From positions 1-64,000 of the forward strand of contig CALXQU010000007.1 of NCBI GenBank assembly GCA_944390725.1: 64,000 nucleotides of DNA, written 5' to 3'. Numbering within the stretch: the first letter of the stretch is position 1; each line of letters opens with the position of its first letter. This document shows positions 23,923 through 32,646 of this stretch, piece by piece. A program made the translations under genes and the position numbers. The notes below the pieces were generated by a model, which was not told the origin of the DNA, made no database searches, and saw only the letters and a program-made list of their open reading frames with translations. The stretch is from an uncultured Spirochaetaceae bacterium (GTDB lineage: Bacteria > Spirochaetota > Spirochaetia > Sphaerochaetales > Sphaerochaetaceae).

Positions 23923-26571
23923 ATGAAGAAAGAATATCTGCTCACGGCAGAGGAGGTGCTGAAAGCGGAGGAGACGTCCGCGGAAGGCCTTTCGGCCTCC
24001 CAGGCCGCAACGAGGCTCGAGGAGCACGGGCGCAATAAGCTCAGGGAGGCCAAGAAGGATTCGCTCATCAAGCGCTTCCTCCTGCAGCTCAAGGAGCCGA
24101 TGCTGATCATATTGATGATCGCTGCGGTGCTTTCGGTCGTCACGAGCTATGCGGCAGGGGAGCCTGAGTGGTCCGATGCCGTCATCATACTCGCCGTCGT
24201 GCTCATCAATTCGATACTCGGCGTCTTCCAGGAGAACAAGGCGGAGAAGGCCATCGAGGCTCTGCAGGAAATCTCGGCGGCTACCAGCCATGTGATGAGG
24301 GACGGCAGGATAATCACCATACCCTCTGAGGAGATCGTTCCCGGAGATGTCGTGCTTCTCGAGGCCGGCGACAGCGTCCCTGCGGATGGCAGGATCATCG
24401 AATGCGCCTCGATGAAGATCGAGGAAGCCGCCCTTACCGGAGAATCGGTGCCTGTCGACAAGCAGGTAGAGAAGATCGATACCGAAGGCGATGTGCCGCT
24501 CGGCGACAGGAAGAACATGGTCTATATGGGCTCGACTGTCGTCTATGGCCGCGGACGCGCCGTCATCACGGCTACCGGCATGGATACCGAGATGGGCAAG
24601 ATCGCCAAGGCCATCCAGACAGCCAAGGAGGAGGAGACGCCGCTGCAGATCAAGCTCAACCAGATCTCCAAGATCCTGACGCTGCTTGTCCTCGGCATCT
24701 GCGTGATCATCTTCGCCGTTGATATCATCAGGATGGCCATCCTTTCCGAGGTGCAGGTCTCAGGCCTACTTGATACGTTCATGATTGCCATATCCCTTGC
24801 TGTTGCCGCTATCCCGGAAGGCCTTGCGGCTGTCGTCACCATCGTCCTGTCCATCGGCGTGACGAAGATGAGCAGGAACAAGGCCATCATCCGCAAGCTG
24901 ACTGCTGTCGAGACGCTGGGCTGCACGCAGGTGATCTGCTCCGACAAGACCGGCACACTCACGCAGAACAGGATGACGGTCGTGCGCGAATATGGCTCGG
25001 ATACCGAGCTCCTGGCCCGCGCTATGGCGCTCTGCTCCGATTCGACGCTCAATGATGAGATGAAGGCCATCGGCGAGCCTACGGAGGCAGCTCTCGTCAA
25101 CCATGCGTATTCCAAGTATGGGATGGACAAGAACGCGATGGAGAAGGGCGAGTGGCAGAGGGTCGGCGAGGCTCCTTTCGACAGCATGAGGAAGATGATG
25201 TCCACCGTCCACCGCACGCCGGATGGCAAGCTGGTACAGTATACGAAGGGCGCCCCTGACGAGCTTCTGAAGAAGTGCTCATCGGTATATAAGGATGGCA
25301 AGGTCGTTCCCATGACGCAGGAGGAGAAGGATGAGATCCTCAAGGCCAACAGCGCGATGGCTGATGATGCGCTCCGTGTCCTGGCTGCCGCGTTCCGCGA
25401 CTGGGATGCGATGCCTGAATGCACTCCTGCCAGCCTGGAGAAGGACCTGGTCTTCATAGGCCTGCTCGGCATGATCGACCCTGTGCGCCCTGAGGTCAAG
25501 GCTGCTATCGCGGAATGCAGGTCCGCGGGAATCAGGCCTGTCATGATCACCGGTGACCACAAGGATACGGCTGTCGCGATTGCCAAGGAGCTCGGTATCA
25601 TCAGCTCTCCGGCGGAAGCCATCACAGGCGCTGAGCTCGATAAGATCAGCGATGAGGAGCTCAATGACAGGATAACCCAGTACTCCGTATATGCGCGCGT
25701 CCAGCCTGAGCATAAGGTCAGGATCGTCCAGGCCTGGAAGGCGAAGGGCAAGGTCACCGCGATGACAGGTGATGGCGTCAACGATGCGCCTTCCATCAAG
25801 AATGCGGATATCGGGGTAGGCATGGGCATCACCGGCACCGACGTTACGAAGAATGTCGCCGATATGGTCCTCGCCGATGACAACTTCGCCACCATCGTCA
25901 AGGCGGTTGCTGAAGGCAGGAGGATCTACGATAACATCAGGAGGACCCTGCAGTTCCTGCTTGGCTCCAACCTCTCCGAGGTCATCGCCATCTTCACGGC
26001 CTCGATCCTCGGCTTCAATATCCTGATGCCGTCCCATCTGCTGTGGATCAACCTCATCACCGATTCGTTCCCGGCTATCGGCCTCGGCATGGAGGAGAGC
26101 GACCCGGACGTGATGGACCGCCCGCCACGCGACAAGAACGAAGGCGTATTCGCCGGCGGCCTCGGCATCAACTGCGTGATCCAGGGCTTCGCGGTAGCCA
26201 TCATCACCCTCGCCAGCTACTTCGTCGGCGAGTATATCGAGAATGGCGCCTTCCATGTCGTGAATAGCGCGGATGGCACCACGATGGCGTTCCTCACCCT
26301 CTCGATGGCGGAGCTCTTCCATTCCTTCAACATGAGGTCGATGGATAAGTCGCTCCTTTCCATCAAGGGCCACAACAGGTTCCTGTACTTCACGCTTATC
26401 GGAGCGTTCCTGCTGACGGTCTGCGTCCTGTACATTCCGTTCCTCAGCAATGCGTTCGGATTCGAGCATATATCGCTCATGGAATTCTGCGTCGCCTTGC
26501 TGCTGGCGTTCATGATTATCCCGATCGTCGAGATCCAGAAGCTGATCCAGAGGACAATCAGGAAGAAGTAA
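23923..26571 (+). CDS. P-type calcium/cation-transporting ATPase
   Basis: An 882-residue type II P-type ATPase like bacterial PacL and eukaryotic SERCA/PMCA. In order: cation ATPase N-terminal domain, TM1-2, actuator domain with ALTGESVPV, the M4 PEGLAAVVTIVLS segment, phosphorylation site DKTGTLT with Asp341, nucleotide-binding KGAPDELL, hinge GDGVNDAPSIKNADIGVGMG, and six C-terminal helices with NLITDSFPAIGLGMEESDPDVM. The PEGL motif in M4 fits Ca2+. The gene stands alone, between its own operator-like promoter and a terminator, so it is probably separately controlled. Confidence 0.92.
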   Translation: MKKEYLLTAEEVLKAEETSAEGLSASQAATRLEEHGRNKLREAKKDSLIKRFLLQLKEPMLIILMIAAVLSVVTSYAAGEPEWSDAVIILAVVLINSILGVFQENKAEKAIEALQEISAATSHVMRDGRIITIPSEEIVPGDVVLLEAGDSVPADGRIIECASMKIEEAALTGESVPVDKQVEKIDTEGDVPLGDRKNMVYMGSTVVYGRGRAVITATGMDTEMGKIAKAIQTAKEEETPLQIKLNQISKILTLLVLGICVIIFAVDIIRMAILSEVQVSGLLDTFMIAISLAVAAIPEGLAAVVTIVLSIGVTKMSRNKAIIRKLTAVETLGCTQVICSDKTGTLTQNRMTVVREYGSDTELLARAMALCSDSTLNDEMKAIGEPTEAALVNHAYSKYGMDKNAMEKGEWQRVGEAPFDSMRKMMSTVHRTPDGKLVQYTKGAPDELLKKCSSVYKDGKVVPMTQEEKDEILKANSAMADDALRVLAAAFRDWDAMPECTPASLEKDLVFIGLLGMIDPVRPEVKAAIAECRSAGIRPVMITGDHKDTAVAIAKELGIISSPAEAITGAELDKISDEELNDRITQYSVYARVQPEHKVRIVQAWKAKGKVTAMTGDGVNDAPSIKNADIGVGMGITGTDVTKNVADMVLADDNFATIVKAVAEGRRIYDNIRRTLQFLLGSNLSEVIAIFTASILGFNILMPSHLLWINLITDSFPAIGLGMEESDPDVMDRPPRDKNEGVFAGGLGINCVIQGFAVAIITLASYFVGEYIENGAFHVVNSADGTTMAFLTLSMAELFHSFNMRSMDKSLLSIKGHNRFLYFTLIGAFLLTVCVLYIPFLSNAFGFEHISLMEFCVALLLAFMIIPIVEIQKLIQRTIRKK

Positions 26572-26578
26572 GCTATGG

Positions 26579-26606
26579 GGCAGGCCGCAGGGCCTGCCTT
26601 CTTCTT
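26579..26606 (+). terminator. Terminator after the P-type ATPase
   Basis: GGCAGGCC (26579-26586) pairs with GGCCTGCC (26591-26598) around GCAG, followed by TTCTTCTT. Confidence 0.85.
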
Positions 26607-26641
26607 GCTATCGGCCAGATGCGCCCTTACAATCTCCATTA

Positions 26642-26657
26642 GGCGGCATCTGCCGCC
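26642..26657 (+). other. Small hairpin in the punA leader
   Basis: GGCGGC-ATCT-GCCGCC forms a tight six-bp hairpin directly before the CAGGAGG ribosome site of the phosphorylase gene. A TACAAT lies a few bases upstream, near 26626. The stem sits near the 5' end of the likely mRNA and may protect it or tune translation. Confidence 0.4.
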
Positions 26658-26668
26658 CAGGAGGCCCT

Positions 26669-27505
26669 ATGGATATGGACAAGCTCATGGAAAGCGCGGA
26701 TTCCATCAGGAAGGCATATCCGCATGATCTGGATATCGGCATTGTCCTCGGGTCAGGGCTGGGGGAGATGGCTGAGGCGATTGAGGATGCCGTCATCATC
26801 GATTACCATGACATCCCGCATTTCCCGGTATCGACAGTACCCGGCCATAAGGGCCGTCTCGTGATAGGCCATCTTGAGGACAGGACCGTCCTCTGCATGC
26901 AGGGACGCTTCCATTATTATGAAGGATGGTCGATGGAGGAGGTCGTCTATCCCATCCGCGTGATGAGGATGCTGGGAATCGGCACGCTCATCCTCACCAA
27001 TGCCGCAGGCTGCGTCAACGAGGCATGGAAGCCTGGCGACCTGATGGTCATCACGGACCATATCAAGCTGATAGCCGACAATCCGCTCAGGGGCGTGAAT
27101 CCCGATGCGCTCGGCCCCCGCTTCTTCGATATGACCCGGGCATATGACAGGGATCTCGCGGCACTGGCGGAGAGCGCTGCCGGCAGCCTTGGCATCACCG
27201 TGCGCAAAGGGGTCTACATGTTCTTCGCGGGGCCTTCCTTCGAGACGCCGGCGGAGATCCGCTTCGCCCGCATTGCCGGCGCTGATGCGGTAGGCATGTC
27301 CACCGTGCCGGAGGCAATCGCCGCTTCCCATATGGGCATGCGCACGCTCGGCATAAGCTGCCTTACGAATATGGCGGCAGGGATCCTCGGCCAGCCGCTC
27401 AGCCACGCGGAGGTGCTGGAGACAGGGGAGAGGGCCAAGGCCTCGTTCATGGCCCTGGTCAGGTCCGTGCTCCGCGGCTGGGGCCAGCTTGCCAGCATAT
27501 CTTGA
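26669..27505 (+). CDS. punA: Purine nucleoside phosphorylase
   Basis: A 278-residue trimeric-type PNP (PunA family) that phosphorolyses inosine and guanosine to base and ribose-1-phosphate. Motifs: GIVLGSGLG, PHFPVSTVPGHKGRL, MQGRFHYYEGW, LTNAAGCVN, DHIKLIADNPL, AGPSFETPAEIR and GMSTVPEAIAASHMG. CAGGAGG precedes ATG 26669; an internal ATG at 26675 is a second candidate. It complements deoC and the thymidine kinase gene in nucleoside salvage. Confidence 0.95.
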   Translation: MDMDKLMESADSIRKAYPHDLDIGIVLGSGLGEMAEAIEDAVIIDYHDIPHFPVSTVPGHKGRLVIGHLEDRTVLCMQGRFHYYEGWSMEEVVYPIRVMRMLGIGTLILTNAAGCVNEAWKPGDLMVITDHIKLIADNPLRGVNPDALGPRFFDMTRAYDRDLAALAESAAGSLGITVRKGVYMFFAGPSFETPAEIRFARIAGADAVGMSTVPEAIAASHMGMRTLGISCLTNMAAGILGQPLSHAEVLETGERAKASFMALVRSVLRGWGQLASIS

Positions 27506-27518
27506 GTTGGTGTATTTT
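27489..27518 (+). promoter_or_regulatory. Leaderless promoter of the phosphoesterase gene
   Basis: TTGCCA (27489-27494), an 18-nt spacer, TATTTT (27513-27518), then seven bases and ATG 27526. It overlaps the 3' end of punA. No ribosome site is present. Confidence 0.55.
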
Positions 27519-27525
27519 GTGACTG

Positions 27526-28227
27526 ATGAAGATCCTCTGCATTTCGGATGCGACAGATACGCTTATCTACTCATCGGTAGCCCCTGAGCTGTACAGGGAT
27601 GTCGATCTTGTCATATCCGCAGGCGATCTTCCCCTGCGCTACTACGACTATATCCAGACGATGCTCCGGAAGGACGTCTTCTACGTATATGGTAACCATA
27701 ACCTGGAGGAGTTCGGCCGCATGATGCGGAAAGGCGGCTCCATTGGGGCGATGGTGGAATCCGGTGCTGGCGGCAGGATCGTCGACATGCCGTATTTCGG
27801 CGGCTTCTTCCTCGACGGCAAATGCATATACGACAAGCAGCGCGACCTCATCATCGCCGGGCTCGGCGGTTCCATGCTCTATAACGGCGGCGAAAGCCAG
27901 TATACGGAGAGCCAGATGAAGTGGAGGATAAAGAGGCTTGCGCCCAGGCTCATGTACAACAGGAAGCGCTACGGCCGTGCCCTCGATATCCTCGTGACCC
28001 ATGCGCCGCCCAAGGGCATGGGCGATGGCGAGGACCTCTGCCATAAGGGCTTCTGCTGCTTCCTGGACTTCATCGAGACCTACAGGCCGAAGTACCTTCT
28101 CCATGGGCATGTCCATCTTGATGATGCCAATGCCCCGCGTGTCAGCGAGTACTGCGGTACTAAGGTCATAAATATCTACAAGAACTACATCATCGAAGAT
28201 GAGAGCCTCGGAGGACACAATGCATAA
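27526..28227 (+). CDS. Calcineurin-like metallophosphoesterase
   Basis: A 233-residue protein. MKILCISDATDT, ISAGDLP, VYGNHNLEEFG and LLHGHVHLDD are the DxD/H, GDxx, GNH(E/N) and GHxH-type metal motifs, although the first motif reads SDATD rather than the usual SDxHG. RIVDMPYFGG...IAGLGGSMLY resembles phosphoesterases acting on small molecules or nucleotides. The last 8 nt overlap the next gene, whose ribosome site lies inside this one. Substrate unknown. Confidence 0.85.
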   Translation: MKILCISDATDTLIYSSVAPELYRDVDLVISAGDLPLRYYDYIQTMLRKDVFYVYGNHNLEEFGRMMRKGGSIGAMVESGAGGRIVDMPYFGGFFLDGKCIYDKQRDLIIAGLGGSMLYNGGESQYTESQMKWRIKRLAPRLMYNRKRYGRALDILVTHAPPKGMGDGEDLCHKGFCCFLDFIETYRPKYLLHGHVHLDDANAPRVSEYCGTKVINIYKNYIIEDESLGGHNA

Positions 28228-29125
28228 CGACACTGCGGCAGACGATTTCTCCAGAGCGAAGAACAAGGCCAGGATGCAGACGATCCTCAATACGCTTACG
28301 TGGAGGAATCCGGACCTGCTTTCATTCTATGAGGTGACATCCCTGATCAAGCCGAAATCCGAGACATACCTCGGCATGCGTACCATCCCCGTGGACAGGA
28401 TCATCGGCTCCGAGGGGCGCTACCATGATTTCTCGGCTGCATTCTTCCCCAAGAGGGAGCTGCTGAGGAACAGGTGGGAGAGCATCGATTCCGCCATGAT
28501 CGGCGATGTCATCCTGCCTCCGATCTCCGTATACAGCCTTGGAGGCTATTACTTCGTCAGGGATGGCAACCACCGCGTGTCCGTCGCCAAGTCCAAGGGC
28601 GTCGAGTTCATCGATGCGGAGGTCGTGGAGCTTGATTCGCAGATCCCGCTCAGGGCCGGCATGACGATGAAGGAACTCCGCGAGGCCGTAGTCGCCTATG
28701 AGAGGAAGGATTTCATCGACCAGTACAAGCCGGATTACCTGCCGATGGATGAGATATCCTTCACCGTCCCCGGCGCGTATCCCGAGATGGTGAACCACAT
28801 ACTTGTCCACAAGTATTACGTGAACCAGGAATATCCCTATGAGATATCCTTCGAGGAAGCGGCGAAGAGCTGGTATGCCAATGTCTATTTCCCCATCGTG
28901 AACGAGATCCGCAAGCAGCATCTCCTCGCAGCCTTCCCCGGCCAGACCGAGGCCGATATGTATATGTGGATCGTGCGCAAATGGGATGAGTACAAGAGGA
29001 TAGAGAACAAGAACATAACGGCGGCGGAAGCCGTCAGGAGGATAGGAAGGGAGTCCAGGAGGAATCCCTTCACCCGCCTTGCAAGGTATATAAGGTATTA
29101 TCTGCTCAGGTTCCTAAAGCGCTAG
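28220..29125 (+). CDS. ParB/sulfiredoxin-fold protein, DUF4032-like
   Basis: A 301-residue soluble protein. The middle (GRYHDFSAAFFPKR, RWESID, ILPPISVYSLGGYYFVRDGN then HRVSVAKSKG) matches a ParB-N/sulfiredoxin-like domain in which the GNHRVSVA box binds nucleotide or phosphate; I associate it with DUF4032. The C-terminus is helical and ends in a basic tail. GGAGG precedes ATG 28220, inside the end of the phosphoesterase gene, so the two proteins are made together and may act on related substrates. It overlaps the convergent flavodoxin-like gene by 12 nt. Function unknown. Confidence 0.6.
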   Translation: MHNDTAADDFSRAKNKARMQTILNTLTWRNPDLLSFYEVTSLIKPKSETYLGMRTIPVDRIIGSEGRYHDFSAAFFPKRELLRNRWESIDSAMIGDVILPPISVYSLGGYYFVRDGNHRVSVAKSKGVEFIDAEVVELDSQIPLRAGMTMKELREAVVAYERKDFIDQYKPDYLPMDEISFTVPGAYPEMVNHILVHKYYVNQEYPYEISFEEAAKSWYANVYFPIVNEIRKQHLLAAFPGQTEADMYMWIVRKWDEYKRIENKNITAAEAVRRIGRESRRNPFTRLARYIRYYLLRFLKR

Positions 29126-29653
29126 GAGTATGAGGCCGAGCTCCCTGGCGATGCTGTCTATATCCTCCGATGGCCTGTTCGGCATCAGCTCGCCTTCCTT
29201 GTGCACATACGGCGTGTATGGCGCATTGACGAGCCCCATCATATTGCTCCATGAATAGAGGCACATAGCCGCTTTCTCACCATCCTCTATGGAGACAGGG
29301 GATGATGCTATCGCATAGAACTTCCTGCCTTTCAGCGCCTCTGACCTGTACAGGGGCCATGTCTTGTCCAGGAATGCCTTCATCTCGGCAGTCGGCATGC
29401 CGAACCGCGATGGGGTGGCCAGTATAATCGCATCGGCTTTCTCGAGCTTCGCATTCGTCGCCTCCGGAAGCGCGATGATGTCCTCATAGTACTCATTGAC
29501 TTCCGTACGCTCGTTGGCTTCTATGTGGAGGTCGGAATCGCTTACCGCATAGATCCTCGCGTCGATGCCCATTGCCGTGAACTGCTCGCGGAAAGCGTTC
29601 GCTATAAGATAGAGATTCCCTGATACCGAGTGTATGATGATGTTCGCTCTCAT
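29114..29653 (-). CDS. Flavodoxin-like protein, WrbA-type
   Basis: A 179-residue single-domain flavoprotein. It begins RANIIIHSVSGNLYLIANAF, where the Ser/Thr-rich loop between the first strand and helix binds FMN phosphate, and continues with ADAIILATPSRFGMPTAEMK and a tryptophan-containing loop, as in WrbA/NAD(P)H:quinone oxidoreductases. ATG 29653 is chosen over an upstream in-frame ATG because TATAAT lies exactly 6 nt before it; no ribosome site is seen. Likely an electron carrier or quinone reductase. Confidence 0.75.
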   Translation of the reverse strand: MRANIIIHSVSGNLYLIANAFREQFTAMGIDARIYAVSDSDLHIEANERTEVNEYYEDIIALPEATNAKLEKADAIILATPSRFGMPTAEMKAFLDKTWPLYRSEALKGRKFYAIASSPVSIEDGEKAAMCLYSWSNMMGLVNAPYTPYVHKEGELMPNRPSEDIDSIARELGLILLAL

Positions 29654-29659
29654 ACGCTG

Positions 29660-29665
29660 ATTATA
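29660..29665 (-). promoter_or_regulatory. -10 element, leaderless type, of the flavodoxin-like gene
   Basis: The minus strand reads TATAAT, CAGCGT, ATG. The six-base gap leaves no room for a leader. Confidence 0.5.
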
Positions 29666-29697
29666 GCCTGCAAAAGCCATCAGCGGGGAAAATATTG

Positions 29698-30474
29698 TCA
29701 GGAGAATGCCGTATAGATACCGTTGCGGCAGGCTACCATGACCTTCCTGCCATAGAGGTCCGAGAGGATATCCTCCCTTAGGGTCCCTTCCTTGGTGCCA
29801 TCCATCACGATGCGGCCGTCCTTCATCAGGATTATCCTGTCGATCGACGGGAGTATCTCCGCCAGCTCATGCGTGACCATGACGAGCGTCCTGTCTCCTG
29901 TCGTGTATGAGGCTATCGTGTCCCTGAGGTCGGCGCGGGAAGGGAAGTCCAGTCCCGAGGAGGCCTCGTCAAGCAGCAGGATCTCAGGATCCGTGACGGC
30001 GGCCCTTGCCAGGAGCACGCGGCGCTTCTCTCCCGTTGAGAGGGTGTTCATGGCCCTGTCTCCCAGCCTGTCCATGCCGACCTTCCTCAGCTCTATGTCT
30101 GCCTTCTCCCAGTCCTCCTGGCTCACGACATGGTGGAAGTCGAAGCCGAGCGATGAATGCAGGCCGGAGGCGACGATCTCCCTTGCCGTGTATGTCGTCT
30201 GGAAGAAGGAATCCTGCGAGGGGGATACGAGGCTCATCCTCTTCCTGAGGTCGAGGATCATCCATCTCTCCTCCCCGAGTATCGAGGAGCGGTACTCATC
30301 CAGGGCCAGCGGGTACGTGCGCCTTGCGATCACATCGACCAGCGTTGACTTGCCGGCCCCATTCGGCCCGATTATCGCGATATGCTCGCCCTTCTCGGCC
30401 CTGACCGACACCCCTGACAGGATATAGCGCCCATCGCGCCTTACGTACGCATTCTCGATAGTGAAGGCTTCCAT
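29698..30474 (-). CDS. ABC transporter ATP-binding protein, stand-alone
   Basis: A 258-residue ABC ATPase with Walker A GPNGAGKST, Q-loop LVSPSQDS, signature LSTGEKRR, Walker B ILLLDEASSG and the switch His in VTHE. TLRED near the C-terminus and the general layout recall ModF/YbbL-like stand-alone ATPases. No permease is adjacent. ATG 30474 is preferred over ATG 30480 because a TTGACA-N18-TATCAT promoter ends 7 nt before it. It might serve one of the two ATPase-less importers, but its sequence is not of the Dpp or MsmX type. Confidence 0.8.
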   Translation of the reverse strand: MEAFTIENAYVRRDGRYILSGVSVRAEKGEHIAIIGPNGAGKSTLVDVIARRTYPLALDEYRSSILGEERWMILDLRKRMSLVSPSQDSFFQTTYTAREIVASGLHSSLGFDFHHVVSQEDWEKADIELRKVGMDRLGDRAMNTLSTGEKRRVLLARAAVTDPEILLLDEASSGLDFPSRADLRDTIASYTTGDRTLVMVTHELAEILPSIDRIILMKDGRIVMDGTKEGTLREDILSDLYGRKVMVACRNGIYTAFS

Positions 30475-30481
30475 AGCCATG

Positions 30482-30511
30482 ATGATAGTTTCGCCGGCCT
30501 TCCCGTGTCAA
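30482..30511 (-). promoter_or_regulatory. Leaderless promoter of the ABC ATPase gene
   Basis: On the minus strand TTGACA (30511-30506), an 18-nt spacer, TATCAT (30487-30482), seven bases, then ATG 30474. Confidence 0.6.
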
Positions 30512-30753
30512 AGGATACGGTATCATGCCATCTATGAGGGTAGAAAAATTATATTATCCGCAATAGCTTGCATATCAAGGAATTAACATGGAAGAAACCT
30601 GGAAATTCCCGTTTTTTCGGAAAAAAGTCCGCGCTTGATGCCATTTTAACTTTGCGTATTCCGGAAACGTGTGAGAGAATAATCCTGTCGCTTGATAAGA
30701 GGATTATCTGGATAAGCGATGTCTCTATACCAAAAAGGGGACGAGGAGGTTTG
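30512..30753 (+). other. Structured gene-free region before an orphan terminator
   Basis: No convincing protein gene. A 16-codon reading frame (ATG near 30587, starting Met-Glu-Glu-Thr-Trp) follows AAGGA and could be a leader peptide. ATAATCCT (30679-30686) pairs perfectly with AGGATTAT (30700-30707). TCGCTT at 30688-30693 can instead pair with AAGCGA at 30714-30719; the two pairings exclude each other. TTGATG-N16-TATTCC near 30634-30661 is a possible internal promoter. GAGGAGGTTTG ends the region just before the terminator stem. It looks like a small RNA or a leader switch. Confidence 0.4.
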
Positions 30754-30785
30754 CCACTGGCTTAAAGAGCCAGTGGTGGTTTTTT
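30754..30785 (+). terminator. Intrinsic terminator with no gene in front
   Basis: CCACTGGCT pairs perfectly with AGCCAGTGG around TAAAG; TGG and six T follow. The nearest plus-strand gene upstream ends at 29125, behind two minus-strand genes, so this terminator must serve an unannotated transcript from the gene-free region or act as an attenuator for the lipoprotein gene at 30855. Confidence 0.85.
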
Positions 30786-30854
30786 CTTACGGCAGCTGCA
30801 GTTGGAGGCTGACACCCTGTAGCAAATGCAGCGCAAAAGGTGTTAAATAATGCC

Positions 30855-31634
30855 ATGAGTAGGAGCATCGCCGTCGCCATCCTGGCTATAGCCGTATTGC
30901 TGCTTTCCGCCTGTGCATCCGCAGGGGAGGCGGTGGCTGACGCTGATACGACGGTATCCATTCCTGCCATGCCGCAGTCCGAGAGGTCCTTTGCTGAGGC
31001 GATAGCAGCGTCGCAGCCAGTGAAGGCGGCAGCTCCCGAAGCGCCGGAGGATCTCCTTCCCGTACCTGCTGCCGAAAGCAGTGCGGAACCGGCTGCGGAG
31101 GAGCCTGCGCAGGAGACGGCGCTGCCTGAGGTGCCGGAGCTTCCCGCCATCGACAAGAATATCTCCATACCCTTCACGATAGATTTCCCCGTAGTGGAGA
31201 CCCCAAGCCCTGTGAAGGCGGAGGAGCCTGCCGTTGCGGCGGAGGAAGAGGCCGCGGTGGAGGATGTCCATCCCGAGCCTGTCCTGGAAGAGCCTGCAGA
31301 GGCTGCTGACGAGGAGCCCCAGGTCCCAGCTGTACTGCCGGAGGAGCCGGTGCTGGCATCCTCGGTCAATCCGGAGATGGATAGATGGATGGTCCAGCTG
31401 ATGATATCATCGGTCGCCATCGTCATACTCTTCACCCTTGCCACGGCGATACGCGGCATCTACCGCATGCAGCTTCCGCGCCTGCTTTCAGCTGCCCTGT
31501 CCGCGGCCTTGGCCTTGCTTCCGATGGTCATCTCGGCCGTGATAGGCGGCCTTTCCCTTGTCTGGCTTGCCTATCTGGTGCTTGCCTTCTCCTATATCAT
31601 ATTCAGAGGGCGGGGGACGAGAGGCTTTCGATAG
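30855..31634 (+). CDS. Membrane lipoprotein with acidic Pro/Ala/Glu-rich linker
   Basis: This 259-residue protein begins MSRSIAVAILAIAVLLLSAC, a lipoprotein signal with Cys at residue 20. Residues about 45-175 are a low-complexity stretch of Pro, Glu and Ala, probably an extended spacer. The last 85 residues hold two or three membrane helices (LMISSVAIVILFTLATAIRG, ALSAALALLPMVISAVIGGL, LVWLAYLVLAFSYIIF). A lipid anchor, a flexible arm and a helix bundle suggest an envelope-spanning tether. ATG 30855 follows TTAAAT by six bases and has no ribosome site. It overlaps the ROK gene convergently by 32 nt. No known family recognised. Confidence 0.65.
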   Translation: MSRSIAVAILAIAVLLLSACASAGEAVADADTTVSIPAMPQSERSFAEAIAASQPVKAAAPEAPEDLLPVPAAESSAEPAAEEPAQETALPEVPELPAIDKNISIPFTIDFPVVETPSPVKAEEPAVAAEEEAAVEDVHPEPVLEEPAEAADEEPQVPAVLPEEPVLASSVNPEMDRWMVQLMISSVAIVILFTLATAIRGIYRMQLPRLLSAALSAALALLPMVISAVIGGLSLVWLAYLVLAFSYIIFRGRGTRGFR

Positions 31635-32640
31635 CCTCAAGCTTCGCCAGGAGCGCTGAGTCGTAGAAGAAGGTGTCCAGGGCCAGTATCGCGGCACCTT
31701 CCGCGGCGCCGTTCTCTCCTGCAGCTCCCCTGTAGATTACCATGCCGCTGCGCCTCGGAGGCAGCAGCGAGGAGACGAGGTTCTGCAGGTAGGCATAGAG
31801 CGCGTCATCCATCTGCGACATGGCTCCGGTGATCATGACGGATTCCGCCGAGAGCGCCTGCACGCCCTGCGCGATTCCCGCGGCCATGGGCTGGAGCGCA
31901 TCCCTGAGCGCTGCCTTGTCCTGCATGAGGGATTTCAGGGAAGGATGACCTGTCCTGGCAAGCAGGGCCCTGCCTGAGGTGACTGCATCGAGGCAGCCCT
32001 TTCCCCCGCATCCGCATCTGCCTTCCCTGGATGCGCGTATATGGCCGAATTCAGGCAGGAACACAGGCGTTCCCTGGAATGAGAAGGACGCGGTGATAGA
32101 GTATCCCCAGGAGATGAAGAGGAAGGACCCGAGGGGGCCGCTCCTTGCCATCTCCGCTGACGCTTCGGCGACTGAGAACGGGATCCTTATCGAAGGGGCG
32201 TCGATATCCAGCTGTATATCCTCATCCGATACGATGGCGATTCCGTATATCCTGGCATTGCCGGCAAGCTTCGCCATCACCCTCCGCAGGTCCTCGCTGA
32301 AGGACGGAGCCTTCGGGAAGCGCTCGAAGCGCAGTATGCGTCCCAGCGTGTCTGATACCGCTACGGAAGCGGCCTTCTCCGATATGATGATGGAGAAGAC
32401 CCTGCCGGCCTTGCTGTTGATGGAGAAGAGGACGCCGGGCCTGCCCTGGCTCCGCATCTCCTTGCCGGACTCCTCGATAAGGCCCTCGCTCCTGAGGCTT
32501 TCGCAGATCTCCCCGATGGAGACCTTGTTGATCTGCAGCATGGCAGCCAGCTCCGCCTTGGAAGCGGGCTTCTTCCTCAGGGCCGATAGCACCTTGAGCC
32601 TGTTTATCCTTCTTGCGTTTTCCGGGCGGGAGAAATCCAT
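31603..32640 (-). CDS. ROK family transcriptional regulator
   Basis: A 345-residue NagC/XylR-type repressor. The N-terminus is a winged helix (NRLKVLSALRKKPASKAELA, NKVSIGEICESLRSEGLI), followed by the ROK sugar-kinase-like domain with PEFGHIRASREGRCGCGGKG then CLDAV, where the His and three Cys form the ROK zinc site. The ATP-binding loop is weak, as expected of a regulator. TATCAT lies 6 nt before ATG 32640, again leaderless. It is divergent from htpG; its ligand (a sugar) and targets are unknown. Confidence 0.85.
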   Translation of the reverse strand: MDFSRPENARRINRLKVLSALRKKPASKAELAAMLQINKVSIGEICESLRSEGLIEESGKEMRSQGRPGVLFSINSKAGRVFSIIISEKAASVAVSDTLGRILRFERFPKAPSFSEDLRRVMAKLAGNARIYGIAIVSDEDIQLDIDAPSIRIPFSVAEASAEMARSGPLGSFLFISWGYSITASFSFQGTPVFLPEFGHIRASREGRCGCGGKGCLDAVTSGRALLARTGHPSLKSLMQDKAALRDALQPMAAGIAQGVQALSAESVMITGAMSQMDDALYAYLQNLVSSLLPPRRSGMVIYRGAAGENGAAEGAAILALDTFFYDSALLAKLEAIESLSSPAL

Positions 32641-32646
32641 ACCATG

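Noticed and set aside
30568-30765. A 65-codon plus-strand frame in the gene-free region
   Set aside because: No ribosome site, no protein-like composition, and it runs into the terminator stem.
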